From Tabrizicola sp. (GTDB lineage Bacteria; Pseudomonadota; Alphaproteobacteria; Rhodobacterales; Rhodobacteraceae): a DNA stretch of 54,806 bases. Every line of letters begins with the position of its first letter. The first letter of the stretch is position 1. Shown piece by piece: positions 1 through 9,001 of the stretch. The notes under the pieces are model-generated. The model searched no databases. It was not told the origin of the DNA and worked only from the letters and a program-made list of their open reading frames with translations. Made by a program: the position numbers and the translations under genes. The stretch spans positions 1 through 54,806 of the forward strand of contig NZ_JAUCZH010000010.1 of NCBI RefSeq assembly GCF_030373185.1, written 5' to 3'.

Positions 1-56
1 GACGTGCGGAGGGCTTGGGCAAACAGAGACTGGTTCGCATTCGTCTGACACCACCT
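1..56 (+). mobile_element. IS6-family right-end remnant
   Basis: The stretch ending CTGACACCACC closely matches the right ends at 313-366 and 12910-12962, which share a TTCGCAT..GTCTGAC core. It meets the serine recombinase fragment abruptly at about 56. Only the outer end of the element is inside the window, so its transposase cannot be judged. Confidence 0.6.
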
Positions 57-270
57 GCGCGCCTGCTCGGCGGGGAACAGTTCGTCCCATAGCGGGTCAA
101 GCTGCTGTAGGGCCGCGCGGGCGTCGGCCTCGGAGATGTCGTCGGCGTGGGCACGCGCCGCCTTCCAGGGCCCCGCAACAATCTCCGGCTGGCGGAACAC
201 GGCGCGCAGCTGGTCGACCACGGCGGCCTCGATCTCGCCCGCGGGCACGCGGCCCACGGGGCACGACCCG
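57..270 (-). pseudogene. Large serine recombinase fragment
   Basis: Read on the minus strand this gives an open stretch beginning SCPVGRVPAGEIEAAVVDQL and ending LWDELFPAEQAR. I recognise it as the region after the zinc ribbon in large serine recombinases (phage or ICE type) common in alphaproteobacteria. The catalytic N-terminal resolvase domain and the C-terminus are missing. Both edges coincide with IS6-family ends, so IS activity appears to have cut the gene. It cannot encode an active recombinase. The family call rests on recalled motif text, not on a search. Confidence 0.6.
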
Positions 271-366
271 CGCCGCCGCTCTTGCCGAGTGGCGCGGCCT
301 TCTTGCAGCCTAACAGATCGTGATCGCTCGAAAACTGAGACGAGTTCGCATTGGTCTGACACCACC
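271..366 (+). mobile_element. IS6-family 3' remnant (transposase tail and right end)
   Basis: The reading frame at 272-313 gives AAALAEWRGLLAA then stop, matching the last residues of the transposase at 12206-12909 (AAALAAWRSLLAA). The following noncoding end, TAACAGATCG.. to CTGACACCACC, aligns with the right end of that element at roughly 80% by eye. The rest of the element is gone. The remnant points the same way as the 12178-12962 copy. Confidence 0.7.
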
Positions 367-515
367 TTTCTTTGGTTTTCCGAGGCTGATCCGGGCCGCA
401 TCCGATGTCGATGACCGTTTCCGCTTCCCACAGCTTGAGGAGACAACGCGTCTTTCCGCCTGTGATGCGGGCCGGACTGCGGTGATCGCTGCGTCAGGCG
501 CTTGCAAGAGAATGA

Positions 516-543
516 TTGCCCTGTGCGGTTACCCTGTTACTAT
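516..543 (+). promoter_or_regulatory. Possible sigma-70 promoter of the amine operon
   Basis: TTGCCC and TACTAT are separated by 16 bases and lie 37 bases upstream of the first start codon. The -10 overlaps an imperfect dyad with arms ACTA and TAGT (539-551), which could be an operator, perhaps for the TetR regulator at the end of the operon. Weak evidence. Confidence 0.3.
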
Positions 544-579
544 ACGGTAGTTCAATCACGAATCGCCTGAGGAGTCGGC

Positions 580-2649
580 ATGGCGCGTGACCCACGCTTT
601 GACATACTTTTCGAACCCGTGCGGATCGGGCCCAAGCTGGCGCGGAACCGGTTCTTTCAGGTGCCGCACGCCTCGGGCATGACCAATGCGGCGCCTCATG
701 TCAGGGCAGCGTTCCGCGAAACCAAGGCCGCGGGGGGGTGGGGCGTCGTCTCGACCGGGGCCTGCTCGGTGCATCCATCGTCGGACGACAGCCCGTTCCC
801 CTTTGCCTCGCTCTGGGATCAGGCGGATGTGCGCAGCCACGCGCTCATGACGGAGGCGGTGCATCGCCACGGGTCGCTTGCGGCGGTGGAGTTGTGGCAT
901 GGCGGGGCGGCGGCGGTGAACCGGACCACGCGGCACGCTCCCCTGTCGCCGTCGGGCATCCCGTGGATGGCGACGCATGTGCCGTTCATGTCCTCGGCAC
1001 GCCCTCGGGTGATGGACGCAGCCGACATCCGCGACCTGATCCGCTGGCATGCCGAGGCGGCGGTCAAGGCCGAGGAGGCGGGGTTTGATATCCTTTATGT
1101 CTACGCAGGCATGGGCTATCTGCCCTATCAATTCCTGCTGTCGGACTACAACCAGCGCACGGATGACTACGGCGGGTCGGTCCGCAACCGGGTGCGGCTG
1201 GTAGAGCAGTTGATCGATGCGGTGCGTGAGGCAACCCATGGGCGTTGCGCAGTCGCGCTGCGGATTTCCATGCAAGAGCTGCGCACCAGACCGTCCGAAG
1301 TGGCACCGACCGAGGCGCATGAGGTAATCGGCCTTCTCAAGGATGTGCCGGATCTCTTTGACGTGAAGATGGACTATTCCGCCTTCGATTGCGCCGCCAG
1401 CCGCTATACCCCGGAAGGCAGCCACGAGACGGTTGTGGATTTCCTGAAATCGGTCACCGACAAGCCGGTTGTTGGCGTCGGCCGCTTCACCAGCCCCGAC
1501 ACGATGGTGTCGATGATCAAGCGCGGCGTGCTGGATTTTATCGGTGGCGCGCGGCCATCCATCGCCGATCCGTTCCTGCCGAAGAAGATCGAAGATGGGC
1601 GGGTTGAGGACATCCGCGAATGCATCGGCTGCAATCTTTGCATTTCCAGCTGGCATGACGGGGTCTGGGTGCGCTGCACGCAGAACCCCACAGCAGGCGA
1701 GGAGTGGCGGCGCGGCTGGCATCCCGAGATCGTCAGGCGCGACGGGCAAGGGCAGGTGCTGGTTGTGGGCGCCGGGCCTGCTGGGCTGGAAGCGGCGCTG
1801 ACGCTGGCGCGGCGCGGGCATGAGGTGGCGCTGGCCGACAAGGCGCGCGAGTTCGGCGGGCGCTTGCGTTGGGAAAGCCGGTTGCCGGGACTGGGCCAGT
1901 GGCACCGGGTGGTTGACTACCGGATGGGCCAGTTGCGCAAACTTCCAAACGTCTCGCTTTACCCCGAAAGCGACCTAACTGCGCCGGATGTGGCGGAGTT
2001 TGGCGCCGAACATGTGGTGATCGCCACCGGCGCGCGCTGGTTGCCGCATCTGTGCGGTGCGAATGAACTGCCCTCGGGGCCGCTGGAGGCCCCCCGCGTC
2101 TACACGCCCGACGATCTGGCGGCAGGCGTGGTGCCAGAGGGTCCAGTCGCGGTCTTCGACTATGACAGCTATTATCTTGGGTCCGCGATTGCCGAGCAGC
2201 TTGCCGGGCTGGGGCTTGATGTCACCTACATCACCACCGCAGGGGCCGCTGCCGCCTGGGGCTTCATGACCAATGAACAGCCCTTGGTTCATCAGTCCTT
2301 TGCGGCAAAGGGCATCGCCTTGCGCACGCTTGAGGTCGTGACCGGGTTTGATGGGGAGGAGTTGCGGCTGGCCCAGATCTACAGCGGCGAAGAGCGGCGG
2401 ATTGCCGTGCGCTCGCTGGTCATCGTGGGCTACCGTGCAGCGGGAAGCGCTCTGCATGAGGCGCTGGCGGCTGACGCAAAGCCGGGGCATCTGCACCTGA
2501 CAGGTGACGCGAATGCCCCCGGCGCGATTGTTCATGCGGTCTATCAGGGCCACAAGACTGCGCGGGAACTCGGGGTTGCAACTGTCACAGCGCGGCGGGA
2601 TGCGCCCTTTGCCCCGCGGGATTTCCAATTGCCCGAGGCCGCCGAATGA
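580..2649 (+). CDS. TMADH-like flavin/iron-sulfur oxidoreductase lacking the flavin Cys
   Basis: A 689-aa protein of the trimethylamine/dimethylamine dehydrogenase family: N-terminal FMN TIM barrel (about 1-340), a 4Fe-4S cluster site with Cys348, 351, 354 and 366 (ECIGCNLCIS..RCTQN), then an ADP-binding Rossmann region starting VLVVGAGPAGLEA. Compared with the Methylophilus enzyme as I recall it, the Cys that carries 6-S-cysteinyl FMN is Ala (QVPHA), substrate-pocket Tyr60 is Ala, and the catalytic YGAH motif reads YAGM. A demethylating role on TMA itself is therefore unlikely; dienoyl-CoA-reductase-like or other amine/ylide chemistry is possible. The start is supported by GAGG at 569-573. 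It overlaps the next gene by ATGA. Confidence 0.85.
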   Translation: MARDPRFDILFEPVRIGPKLARNRFFQVPHASGMTNAAPHVRAAFRETKAAGGWGVVSTGACSVHPSSDDSPFPFASLWDQADVRSHALMTEAVHRHGSLAAVELWHGGAAAVNRTTRHAPLSPSGIPWMATHVPFMSSARPRVMDAADIRDLIRWHAEAAVKAEEAGFDILYVYAGMGYLPYQFLLSDYNQRTDDYGGSVRNRVRLVEQLIDAVREATHGRCAVALRISMQELRTRPSEVAPTEAHEVIGLLKDVPDLFDVKMDYSAFDCAASRYTPEGSHETVVDFLKSVTDKPVVGVGRFTSPDTMVSMIKRGVLDFIGGARPSIADPFLPKKIEDGRVEDIRECIGCNLCISSWHDGVWVRCTQNPTAGEEWRRGWHPEIVRRDGQGQVLVVGAGPAGLEAALTLARRGHEVALADKAREFGGRLRWESRLPGLGQWHRVVDYRMGQLRKLPNVSLYPESDLTAPDVAEFGAEHVVIATGARWLPHLCGANELPSGPLEAPRVYTPDDLAAGVVPEGPVAVFDYDSYYLGSAIAEQLAGLGLDVTYITTAGAAAAWGFMTNEQPLVHQSFAAKGIALRTLEVVTGFDGEELRLAQIYSGEERRIAVRSLVIVGYRAAGSALHEALAADAKPGHLHLTGDANAPGAIVHAVYQGHKTARELGVATVTARRDAPFAPRDFQLPEAAE

Positions 2650-4169
2650 CCCGGGCCGAGGGGCGCAGACGGCAGGCCAGCCGCGCCCTCGGCGGGGTGC
2701 CGCAGCGGCCATGGGGTCAGGTCGAGCGGCTGATGCCGCCGGTCAAGGTGATCAGTGACGATCAGGTTGCCGCTATCCATGCGGCGGCGCTGGATGTGCT
2801 GGCGCGGCAGGGCTTGCGCGTTCTGCATGGACCCGCGCGCAAGCTTTTCGCCGGAGCAGGGGCTGAGGTGCGTGGCGACACGGTCCGAATTGATCCCGCC
2901 CTTGTTGCCGGGCTGCTGGCGACGGTGCCGGCCACCTTCACGCTGGAGGCCCGCAACCCCGCGCGCAACCTGAAGCTTGGCGGCGGCTGGTGCGCTTATG
3001 GCGCGGTCGGTGGTCCGGCCTATGTCATGTGCAACGACAAGGGCCGCCGGGACGGCACCTTTGACGAGATGTGCGATTACATGCGGCTGATCCAGTCGCT
3101 GAACGTCATCCATCAGGAAGGCGGCGGCCCGTTCGAGCCCCTGGACCTGCCCGCCAACACCCGCCATCTGGACATCTACCACGCGCAGATCCGGCTGGTG
3201 GACAAAAGCTGGCAGACCCAGACCCTTGGCCTTGCCCGCACAATGGACGGGATCGAGATGGCAGCGATCATGCTGGGTACGACGGTCGAAGGATTGCGAG
3301 ACCGGCCCACGCTTCTGGGGATCATCAACACCAACTCCCCCCTTCAACTGGATGTGCCGATGGCCGAGGGGCTGATCGCCATGGCCGCACATGGGCAGGT
3401 GAATGTGATCACCCCCTTCACGCTGGCGGGGGCGATGGCGCCGGTAACACTGGCGGGCGCGCTGGTCTTGCAGCATGCCGAGGCGATGGCGGGGATCGTG
3501 CTGACCCAGATCGTGCGGACCGGCGTGCCGGTGATGTATGGCGGCTTTACCTCCAACGTCGATATGAAGTCCGGCTCCCCGGCGTTCGGGACGCCGGAAT
3601 ATGCCAAGGCCGCGCAGGCCTCGGGCCAGTTGGCGCGGCACATCGGGGTGCCGTTCCGGTCGTCCAACGTGACGGCGGCGAATGAGGTGGATGCCCAGGC
3701 GGCCTACGAATCCCAGATGGCGCTCTGGGGTGCCTTGACCGGCGGCGCGCATCTCTTGAACCACGCAGCGGGTTGGTTGCACGGCGGGCTGACGGCGAGT
3801 TTCGAAAAGCTGATCCTTGATGCCGAGATGCTTCAGATGATGGACGCCTATTTCGAGCCGATAGCGACCGACCCCGGCGCACTGGCGCTGGACGCGATCC
3901 TGGAGGCGGGCGCGGGCGGGCATTTCTTCGGGACGGCCCATACGATGGCGCGCTATGAGACGGCGTTTCACGCTCCGATGCTGTCGAACTGGGACAACCA
4001 TCCGAACTGGCTGGCCAAGGGCAGTATCGATGCCCGGACCCGGGCGAACATCGTCTGGAAGGAGGTGCTGGCGGCGCATGAGGATCCTGCGTTGGACCCT
4101 GCCGTGGATGAGGCGCTGACCGCCTATGTCACCCGCCGCAAGGCCGAGGGCGGGGCACCGATGAACTGA
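2646..4169 (+). CDS. MttB-family (trimethylamine methyltransferase-like) protein
   Basis: A 507-aa protein of the MttB superfamily, TIM-barrel methyltransferases that move a methyl group from a quaternary or tertiary amine to a corrinoid protein. Recognisable stretches are FTLAGAMAPVTLAGALVLQHAEA and YGGFTSNVDMKSGSPAFG. There is no in-frame TAG, so this is a non-pyrrolysine homologue like the glycine-betaine and proline-betaine enzymes. No corrinoid protein or reactivase gene lies nearby, so its methyl acceptor is unknown. It is translationally coupled on both sides (ATGA with the oxidoreductase, TGATG with the hydrolase). The exact substrate cannot be read from sequence. Confidence 0.82.
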   Translation: MTRAEGRRRQASRALGGVPQRPWGQVERLMPPVKVISDDQVAAIHAAALDVLARQGLRVLHGPARKLFAGAGAEVRGDTVRIDPALVAGLLATVPATFTLEARNPARNLKLGGGWCAYGAVGGPAYVMCNDKGRRDGTFDEMCDYMRLIQSLNVIHQEGGGPFEPLDLPANTRHLDIYHAQIRLVDKSWQTQTLGLARTMDGIEMAAIMLGTTVEGLRDRPTLLGIINTNSPLQLDVPMAEGLIAMAAHGQVNVITPFTLAGAMAPVTLAGALVLQHAEAMAGIVLTQIVRTGVPVMYGGFTSNVDMKSGSPAFGTPEYAKAAQASGQLARHIGVPFRSSNVTAANEVDAQAAYESQMALWGALTGGAHLLNHAAGWLHGGLTASFEKLILDAEMLQMMDAYFEPIATDPGALALDAILEAGAGGHFFGTAHTMARYETAFHAPMLSNWDNHPNWLAKGSIDARTRANIVWKEVLAAHEDPALDPAVDEALTAYVTRRKAEGGAPMN

Positions 4170-6211
4170 TGGGCAAGCACATGGAAACCCGCGCCGATTT
4201 CCCCTTCGCTCTGATCGAGGAAGAAAACATCTGGGTTCCCATGCCCGACAGCACCCGTCTGGCCGGGCGGCTTTGGCGGCCCGAGGGCGCAGGGCCGGTG
4301 CCGCTCATCCTCGAATACCTGCCCTACCGCAAGCGCGACGGGACGCGGGCGCGGGACGAAAGGATGCACCGCTACCTTGCCCGGCATGGCTATGCCTGCC
4401 TGCGGCTCGACATTCGCGGAACGGGCGATAGCGAGGGCGTGCTGCACGACGAATATTCGGTGCAAGAGCAACTGGACGGGGTAGCGGCGATTGACTGGCT
4501 GTCCAAGCAGGCGTGGTGCGACGGGCAGGTCGCGATGTACGGGATCAGTTGGGGTGGGTTCAACGGCCTCCAGATCGCCGCGCGCCAGCCGCCCGCGTTG
4601 AAGACGATCATCACGGTGGGGTCGACCGACGACCGTTATGCGACCGACATCCACTGGGTCGGCGGGTGTCTGTCGAAGGATAATTTCGACTGGTCCTCGA
4701 CCATGTTCGCGATGCAGGACCTGCCGCCAGACCCGGTGATCGTGGGCGAGGCGTGGCGCGGTATGTGGGAAGCGCGACGCGAGGCGAACCGGCCCTGGAT
4801 CCTGCGCTGGCTGGAGCACCAGTCGAGGGATGACTACTGGCGGCAGGGGTCGGTCTGCGAGGATTTCTCGAAGATCAGGATCCCGGTCTATGCGGTGTCG
4901 GGCTGGGCGGACAATTATTCCGAGGCGGTCCCGCGGTTGCTGGCCGGCCTTCAGGGGCCGCGGCTGGGGCTGATCGGACCATGGGCGCATTCGTTCCCGC
5001 ATGACGTGACCGTGGAACCGGCAATCGGCTGGCTTCAGGAGGTGCTGCGTTGGTGCGATCACTGGCTGAAGGGCCGCGATACCGGGATCATGGCTGAGCC
5101 GATGCTGCGGGCCTGGATGCAGGACCATGTGCCGCCACAGACCTGCTATCACAAACGGCCGGGGCGCTGGGTGGGTGAGGATCAATGGCCTTCGCCTCGC
5201 ATCCAGCCGCAACGGTTGGCCTTGGGCGCGAACGGTCGGCTGGGCGGCACGGGGCAGGGGACGGTCAGTATCTGCTCCCCCCTATGGGTAGGCCTGACGG
5301 CGGGAGAGGTCGGGCGCTATGGCGACGAGGCGGAATGGGCCACCGACCAGCGCGAGGATGATGGCGGGTCGCTGGTGTTCATGACCGAACCGCTGGCGGA
5401 GCCGCTGGAAATCCTTGGCGCCCCGCAGCTTCACTTGCGCTTTGCCAGTGACAAGCCGCAGGCACTGGTGTCGGTCCGGGTCAATGATGTGGCCCCCTCG
5501 GGCGCGTCAACCCGCGTGGCCATCGGGCATCTGAACCTGTGTCACCGCTATGGTCACGGCTCTCCGCAGGCGCTGGTGCCGGGGCAGGTGGCCACGGCTG
5601 CGGTCGATCTGGATGACATCGCCCACAGTTTCCCCGTCGGGCACCGGATCGCGGTCTCGATCTCGACCGTCTACTGGCCCATCGCTTGGCCATCGCCAGA
5701 ACTTGCGACCCTGACCGTCCAGCTTGGCGACAGCGCGCTGGAGTTGCCTGTCCGCCCGCCCCGGCCCGAGGATGCCGGCATGCGCTCCTTCGATCCACCC
5801 GAAGCGGCTGCCTCTGATCCGCAGCATGACTTGCCTCCCGATCTGACCGCCGATCCCGCCACCCCCGTGATCCGCCGCACGGTGCACCGGGATCTTCTGA
5901 CCGGTGAGATGGTGGTGGATTTTCCGCGCTGGACCTATGCCACCGAAATGCCCGCCATCGGCCAGACCCATCGCGGCACCGGCCTTGCCCGCTACCGGAT
6001 CACCGATGGCGACCCGCTCAGCGCGCGCTGCGAAACCCGCTATACCGTGCAGATTGACCGGGTGGACGGCACTTTCACCCATGAAAGCGAAGGGTCGCTG
6101 TCCTGCGACGCCACGCATTTCATCGTCGAGATGCGATTGCGCATCACCGAGAACGGAACGCAGGTCTTTGCCCGCGACTGGAACGAGAGGATCCCGCGTG
6201 ATCATATTTGA
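4169..6211 (+). CDS. CocE/NonD-family alpha/beta hydrolase
   Basis: A 680-aa X-Pro dipeptidyl-peptidase S15/CocE-type hydrolase. The nucleophile elbow is YGISWGGF (Ser about residue 129), preceded by YLPYRKRDGTRARDE and RLDIRGTGDSEG. A C-terminal jelly-roll domain begins near residue 390 (GAPQLHLRFASDKPQALVSVRVNDV). Known relatives cleave cocaine esters, acyl amides or X-Pro peptides. There is no signal peptide, so it acts in the cytoplasm on imported substrate. Lying between MttB and a peptide-type importer, it probably releases the N-methylated moiety from an ester or amide conjugate (inference). Start by TGATG coupling; Met5 is an alternative. Confidence 0.82.
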   Translation: MGKHMETRADFPFALIEEENIWVPMPDSTRLAGRLWRPEGAGPVPLILEYLPYRKRDGTRARDERMHRYLARHGYACLRLDIRGTGDSEGVLHDEYSVQEQLDGVAAIDWLSKQAWCDGQVAMYGISWGGFNGLQIAARQPPALKTIITVGSTDDRYATDIHWVGGCLSKDNFDWSSTMFAMQDLPPDPVIVGEAWRGMWEARREANRPWILRWLEHQSRDDYWRQGSVCEDFSKIRIPVYAVSGWADNYSEAVPRLLAGLQGPRLGLIGPWAHSFPHDVTVEPAIGWLQEVLRWCDHWLKGRDTGIMAEPMLRAWMQDHVPPQTCYHKRPGRWVGEDQWPSPRIQPQRLALGANGRLGGTGQGTVSICSPLWVGLTAGEVGRYGDEAEWATDQREDDGGSLVFMTEPLAEPLEILGAPQLHLRFASDKPQALVSVRVNDVAPSGASTRVAIGHLNLCHRYGHGSPQALVPGQVATAAVDLDDIAHSFPVGHRIAVSISTVYWPIAWPSPELATLTVQLGDSALELPVRPPRPEDAGMRSFDPPEAAASDPQHDLPPDLTADPATPVIRRTVHRDLLTGEMVVDFPRWTYATEMPAIGQTHRGTGLARYRITDGDPLSARCETRYTVQIDRVDGTFTHESEGSLSCDATHFIVEMRLRITENGTQVFARDWNERIPRDHI

Positions 6212-6232
6212 CCCATCAGGGGAGGCGCGCTG

Positions 6233-7183
6233 ATGCTGGCCTACGCGATCCGGCGGCTCGGGCTTTCGCTTCTGATCCTGATCGTGGTGATGACCGCCAT
6301 GTATGCGATGGTCTTTCTGGTGCCGGGCGATCCGGCCTCGCTGGCGCTGGGGCCGCGCGCGACGCCGGAGTTGAAAGAGGCTCTGCGCGAACGGATGGGG
6401 CTGGATCAGCCGATCCTGACGCAGATCCTCTATTTTTTCGGCAATGTGCTGCAGGGCGATCTTGGCACCGATGTCTGGTCAAAGCGCCCGGTTCTTGACC
6501 AAATCCTTGAAGTGTTCCCGAACACGCTGATCCTTGGCGTAGTGGCGCTGGGCTGGGCGCTGATCATGGGCGTGCTCTTGGGCTGTGCTGCGGTAATCTG
6601 GCGCGACACGTTGGCCGACCGACTTCTGGGGGTGTTGTCGGTCAGTGTCATCTCGATCCCGTCATTTGTCGTGGCAATCTATGCGCTGATCATCTTTGCG
6701 GTCTGGCTGAAATGGCTGCCCGCCATCGGGGCGGGGCAGAAGGGCGATTTCGCCAGCCAGGCCCGCGCGCTGATCCTGCCCGCCTTTGCCGTGGGTGTCG
6801 GCTGGGTCGGATACCTGGCCCGATTGATCCGCGCCTCGATGCTGGAGGTGATGGAGGCGCCGCATATCCGCACCGCCCGCGCCTTTGGGATGTCAGAGCG
6901 CGACATCGTCTTTCGCCACGCGCTGCGGGTGGCCATCGTGCCGACCATCTCGATTCTGGCGGTGGGGTTCGGGTCTATCCTGTCCAGCGCGGTCTTTGTC
7001 GAAAGCGTGTTTTCCCGGCCCGGTATCGGCACGCTGATCACCGCTGCGGTGGAAAAGCGGAACTACCCCGTGGTCATGGGGACGGTCCTGTTCATGACAG
7101 CTTTCTACCTTGCTGTCGTCACTGCCGCCGATCTGTTGATCGCGCGGCTGGATCCAAGGGTGCGCGATGTCCTCCGCAGTTGA
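6233..7183 (+). CDS. Dipeptide/oligopeptide-type ABC permease (DppB-like)
   Basis: A 316-aa inner-membrane permease with about six hydrophobic segments and the DppB pattern: an N-terminal helix followed by FLVPGDPASLALGPRATPE, and an EAA-type loop (RTARAFGMSERDIVFRHALRVAIVP). The start follows GGGGAGGCGCGCTG. Its C-terminus overlaps the next permease gene by 17 bases. It pairs with the DppC-like protein to form the channel of the importer encoded by the next genes. Confidence 0.9.
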   Translation: MLAYAIRRLGLSLLILIVVMTAMYAMVFLVPGDPASLALGPRATPELKEALRERMGLDQPILTQILYFFGNVLQGDLGTDVWSKRPVLDQILEVFPNTLILGVVALGWALIMGVLLGCAAVIWRDTLADRLLGVLSVSVISIPSFVVAIYALIIFAVWLKWLPAIGAGQKGDFASQARALILPAFAVGVGWVGYLARLIRASMLEVMEAPHIRTARAFGMSERDIVFRHALRVAIVPTISILAVGFGSILSSAVFVESVFSRPGIGTLITAAVEKRNYPVVMGTVLFMTAFYLAVVTAADLLIARLDPRVRDVLRS

Positions 7184-8045
7184 TGACATCACCCTTCCGG
7201 CCCGGCGCGGGATTGGCCGAGCGCTGTTGCGTGACCCGATGGGGCTGGCCGGGCTGGTGTTGGTGGTTGCCTTCCTTGCCATGGCGCTGCTGGCCCCGTG
7301 GATTGCCCCCTATGACCCGATAGCGCTGAATGTGAAGGCCAAGTTCCAGCCCCCATCCGCCGCGCATTGGGCCGGGACCGATCATCTGGGGCGGGATCTT
7401 CTGTCGCGCATCATCTGGGGCGCGCGGTTGGCGCTTGGCATCTCCATCACCTCGGTCGGGATCGCGGGGGCGCTCGGGCTCGTCCTGGGGCTGGTTGCCG
7501 GCTATGGGCCGCGCTGGCTCGATTCCGCGCTGGTGTTGGTGTTTGACAGCATGTCTTCCCTTCCGATGATCTTCTTCGCGCTTGCGGTCATCACCGTCCT
7601 TGGCCCCGGCACCACGACCCTGATCCTGGTGATCGTGCTGGTGTCGTTTCCGTCCTATGCCCGGCTGATCCGGACCCAGACCCTGTCACTGTCCGGGGCC
7701 GACTATATCCTGGCCGAGCGGGCCATGGGCGCCGGCCCTGTGCGGATCATCTTCCGGCACCTTCTGCCGAATGTCGTGGGGCCGATGGTGATCCTGATCT
7801 GCATGGATATTCCGGTGGTCATCATGCTGGAAGCGGGGCTGAGCTATCTCAACCTCGGGGTAAAGCCGCCGTCGCCGTCCTGGGGCAACATCCTGGCCGA
7901 GGGCTACAATTCGCTGCGGCAGGCCCCGCATATCGTTGTCATTGCCGGTATCCCGCTGGTGCTGGCGACGCTGGGCTTCACCTTTCTGGGCGAAGGCTTG
8001 CGCGACGTTCTTGACCCGCGCGGCGCCGGGCGGAGGTGGACATGA
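7167..8045 (+). CDS. Dipeptide/oligopeptide-type ABC permease (DppC-like)
   Basis: A 292-aa second permease with the OppC_N region (LLRDPMGLAGLVLVV..APYDPIALN), the family hallmark GTDHLGRDLLSRIIWGARLAL, and the cytoplasmic coupling loop LAERAMGAGPVRIIFRHLLPN. It ends overlapping the ribosome site and start of the ATPase gene. The substrate class, peptide-like or a larger amine conjugate, is inferred only from the family. Confidence 0.9.
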   Translation: MSSAVDDITLPARRGIGRALLRDPMGLAGLVLVVAFLAMALLAPWIAPYDPIALNVKAKFQPPSAAHWAGTDHLGRDLLSRIIWGARLALGISITSVGIAGALGLVLGLVAGYGPRWLDSALVLVFDSMSSLPMIFFALAVITVLGPGTTTLILVIVLVSFPSYARLIRTQTLSLSGADYILAERAMGAGPVRIIFRHLLPNVVGPMVILICMDIPVVIMLEAGLSYLNLGVKPPSPSWGNILAEGYNSLRQAPHIVVIAGIPLVLATLGFTFLGEGLRDVLDPRGAGRRWT

Positions 8046-9001
8046 GCGCGCCCCTGTCCGTGGAAAACCTGTCGGTCGTCTACCGCGTAGCGGGGGGCAT
8101 CTTGCAGGCGGTGCGCGATGTGTCGCTGTCCGTCCAGCGGGGCGAGGTTCTGGGGATCATGGGTGAAAGCGGTTGCGGCAAGTCCACGCTTGCCGCCGCG
8201 ATGATCAACCTCTTGCCCGTGGGGGCAGAGATCCGGCAGGGCGGGGTGCGGATCAACGGCACCGACATGCTGAAACTGCCCCCCGCAGCGCAGCGTGCCT
8301 TGCGCGGGCAGTCGGTGGCCATGGTGTTTCAAGACCCGATGACCGCGTTCAACCCGGTCTTGACCATTGGCCGGCAGCTGGCCGATTTCGCTGGCGCGCA
8401 TGACCCCGCCCGCGCCACGCCTGACCGTCTTGTTGCGATGCTGGCCCGTGTCGGTATCCCCAATCCCGCGCGGTTTCTTGACCGCTATCCGCATGAGCTG
8501 TCCGGCGGCATGCGCCAACGCGTGGCCATCGCGGCCGCCCTGTTGATGCAACCCGATGTGCTGATCGCGGATGAGCCGACCACCGCGCTGGACGTGACGA
8601 TGGAGGCGCAGATCATCCACCTTCTGCGCGACCTGCGGACCAGCTTTGACGGCGCCATCGTGATCGTGACCCACCATCTGGGTGTGATCGCCGAGCTGTG
8701 TGACAGGGTGGCGGTGATGTACGCGGGCGAGGTGGTCGAGGAAGGTACGGTCGACGCGATCTTCCACGCAGCCCTGCATCCCTATACCCGCGCACTTCTG
8801 GCCTGCGACCCGGCGGTGGTCGATCCCTCTTCCGGGCGCCTGCCCACCATCGCGGGCCGTATACCCGACCTGACCGCCTTGCCGCCCGGCTGTGCTTTCC
8901 TGACGCGCTGCACCATGGCGCTGCCCGCCTGTCACAATCCGCCACCGCGAGTCCTGTTGGCCGAGGGTCGGTCCGTGCTGTGCCACCGGGTGCAGCCATG
9001 A
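8042..9001 (+). CDS. ABC importer ATPase (OppD/DppD-like)
   Basis: A 319-aa nucleotide-binding subunit with Walker A GESGCGKST, Q-loop VFQDPMTAFNP, signature LSGGMRQR, Walker B VLIADEPTTALD and switch His in IVTHH. The C-terminal Opp extension has the Cys-rich FLTRCTMALPAC, which in this subfamily can bind an Fe-S cluster. The start is ATG 8042, six bases after GGAGG; an upstream GTG at 8036 sits inside that ribosome site and is less likely. Confidence 0.9.
   Translation: MSAPLSVENLSVVYRVAGGILQAVRDVSLSVQRGEVLGIMGESGCGKSTLAAAMINLLPVGAEIRQGGVRINGTDMLKLPPAAQRALRGQSVAMVFQDPMTAFNPVLTIGRQLADFAGAHDPARATPDRLVAMLARVGIPNPARFLDRYPHELSGGMRQRVAIAAALLMQPDVLIADEPTTALDVTMEAQIIHLLRDLRTSFDGAIVIVTHHLGVIAELCDRVAVMYAGEVVEEGTVDAIFHAALHPYTRALLACDPAVVDPSSGRLPTIAGRIPDLTALPPGCAFLTRCTMALPACHNPPPRVLLAEGRSVLCHRVQP

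Noticed and set aside
556-1905. Minus-strand open frame of 449 codons
   Set aside because: Antisense to the well-supported TMADH-like gene, with Arg/Pro/His-rich composition and no recognisable motif.
2544-4079. Minus-strand open frame of 511 codons
   Set aside because: Shadow of the MttB-family gene; composition is typical of antisense GC-rich frames.
2646-4169. Possible pyrrolysine-containing MttB
   Set aside because: The frame is continuous with no internal TAG, so it is a non-pyrrolysine homologue.
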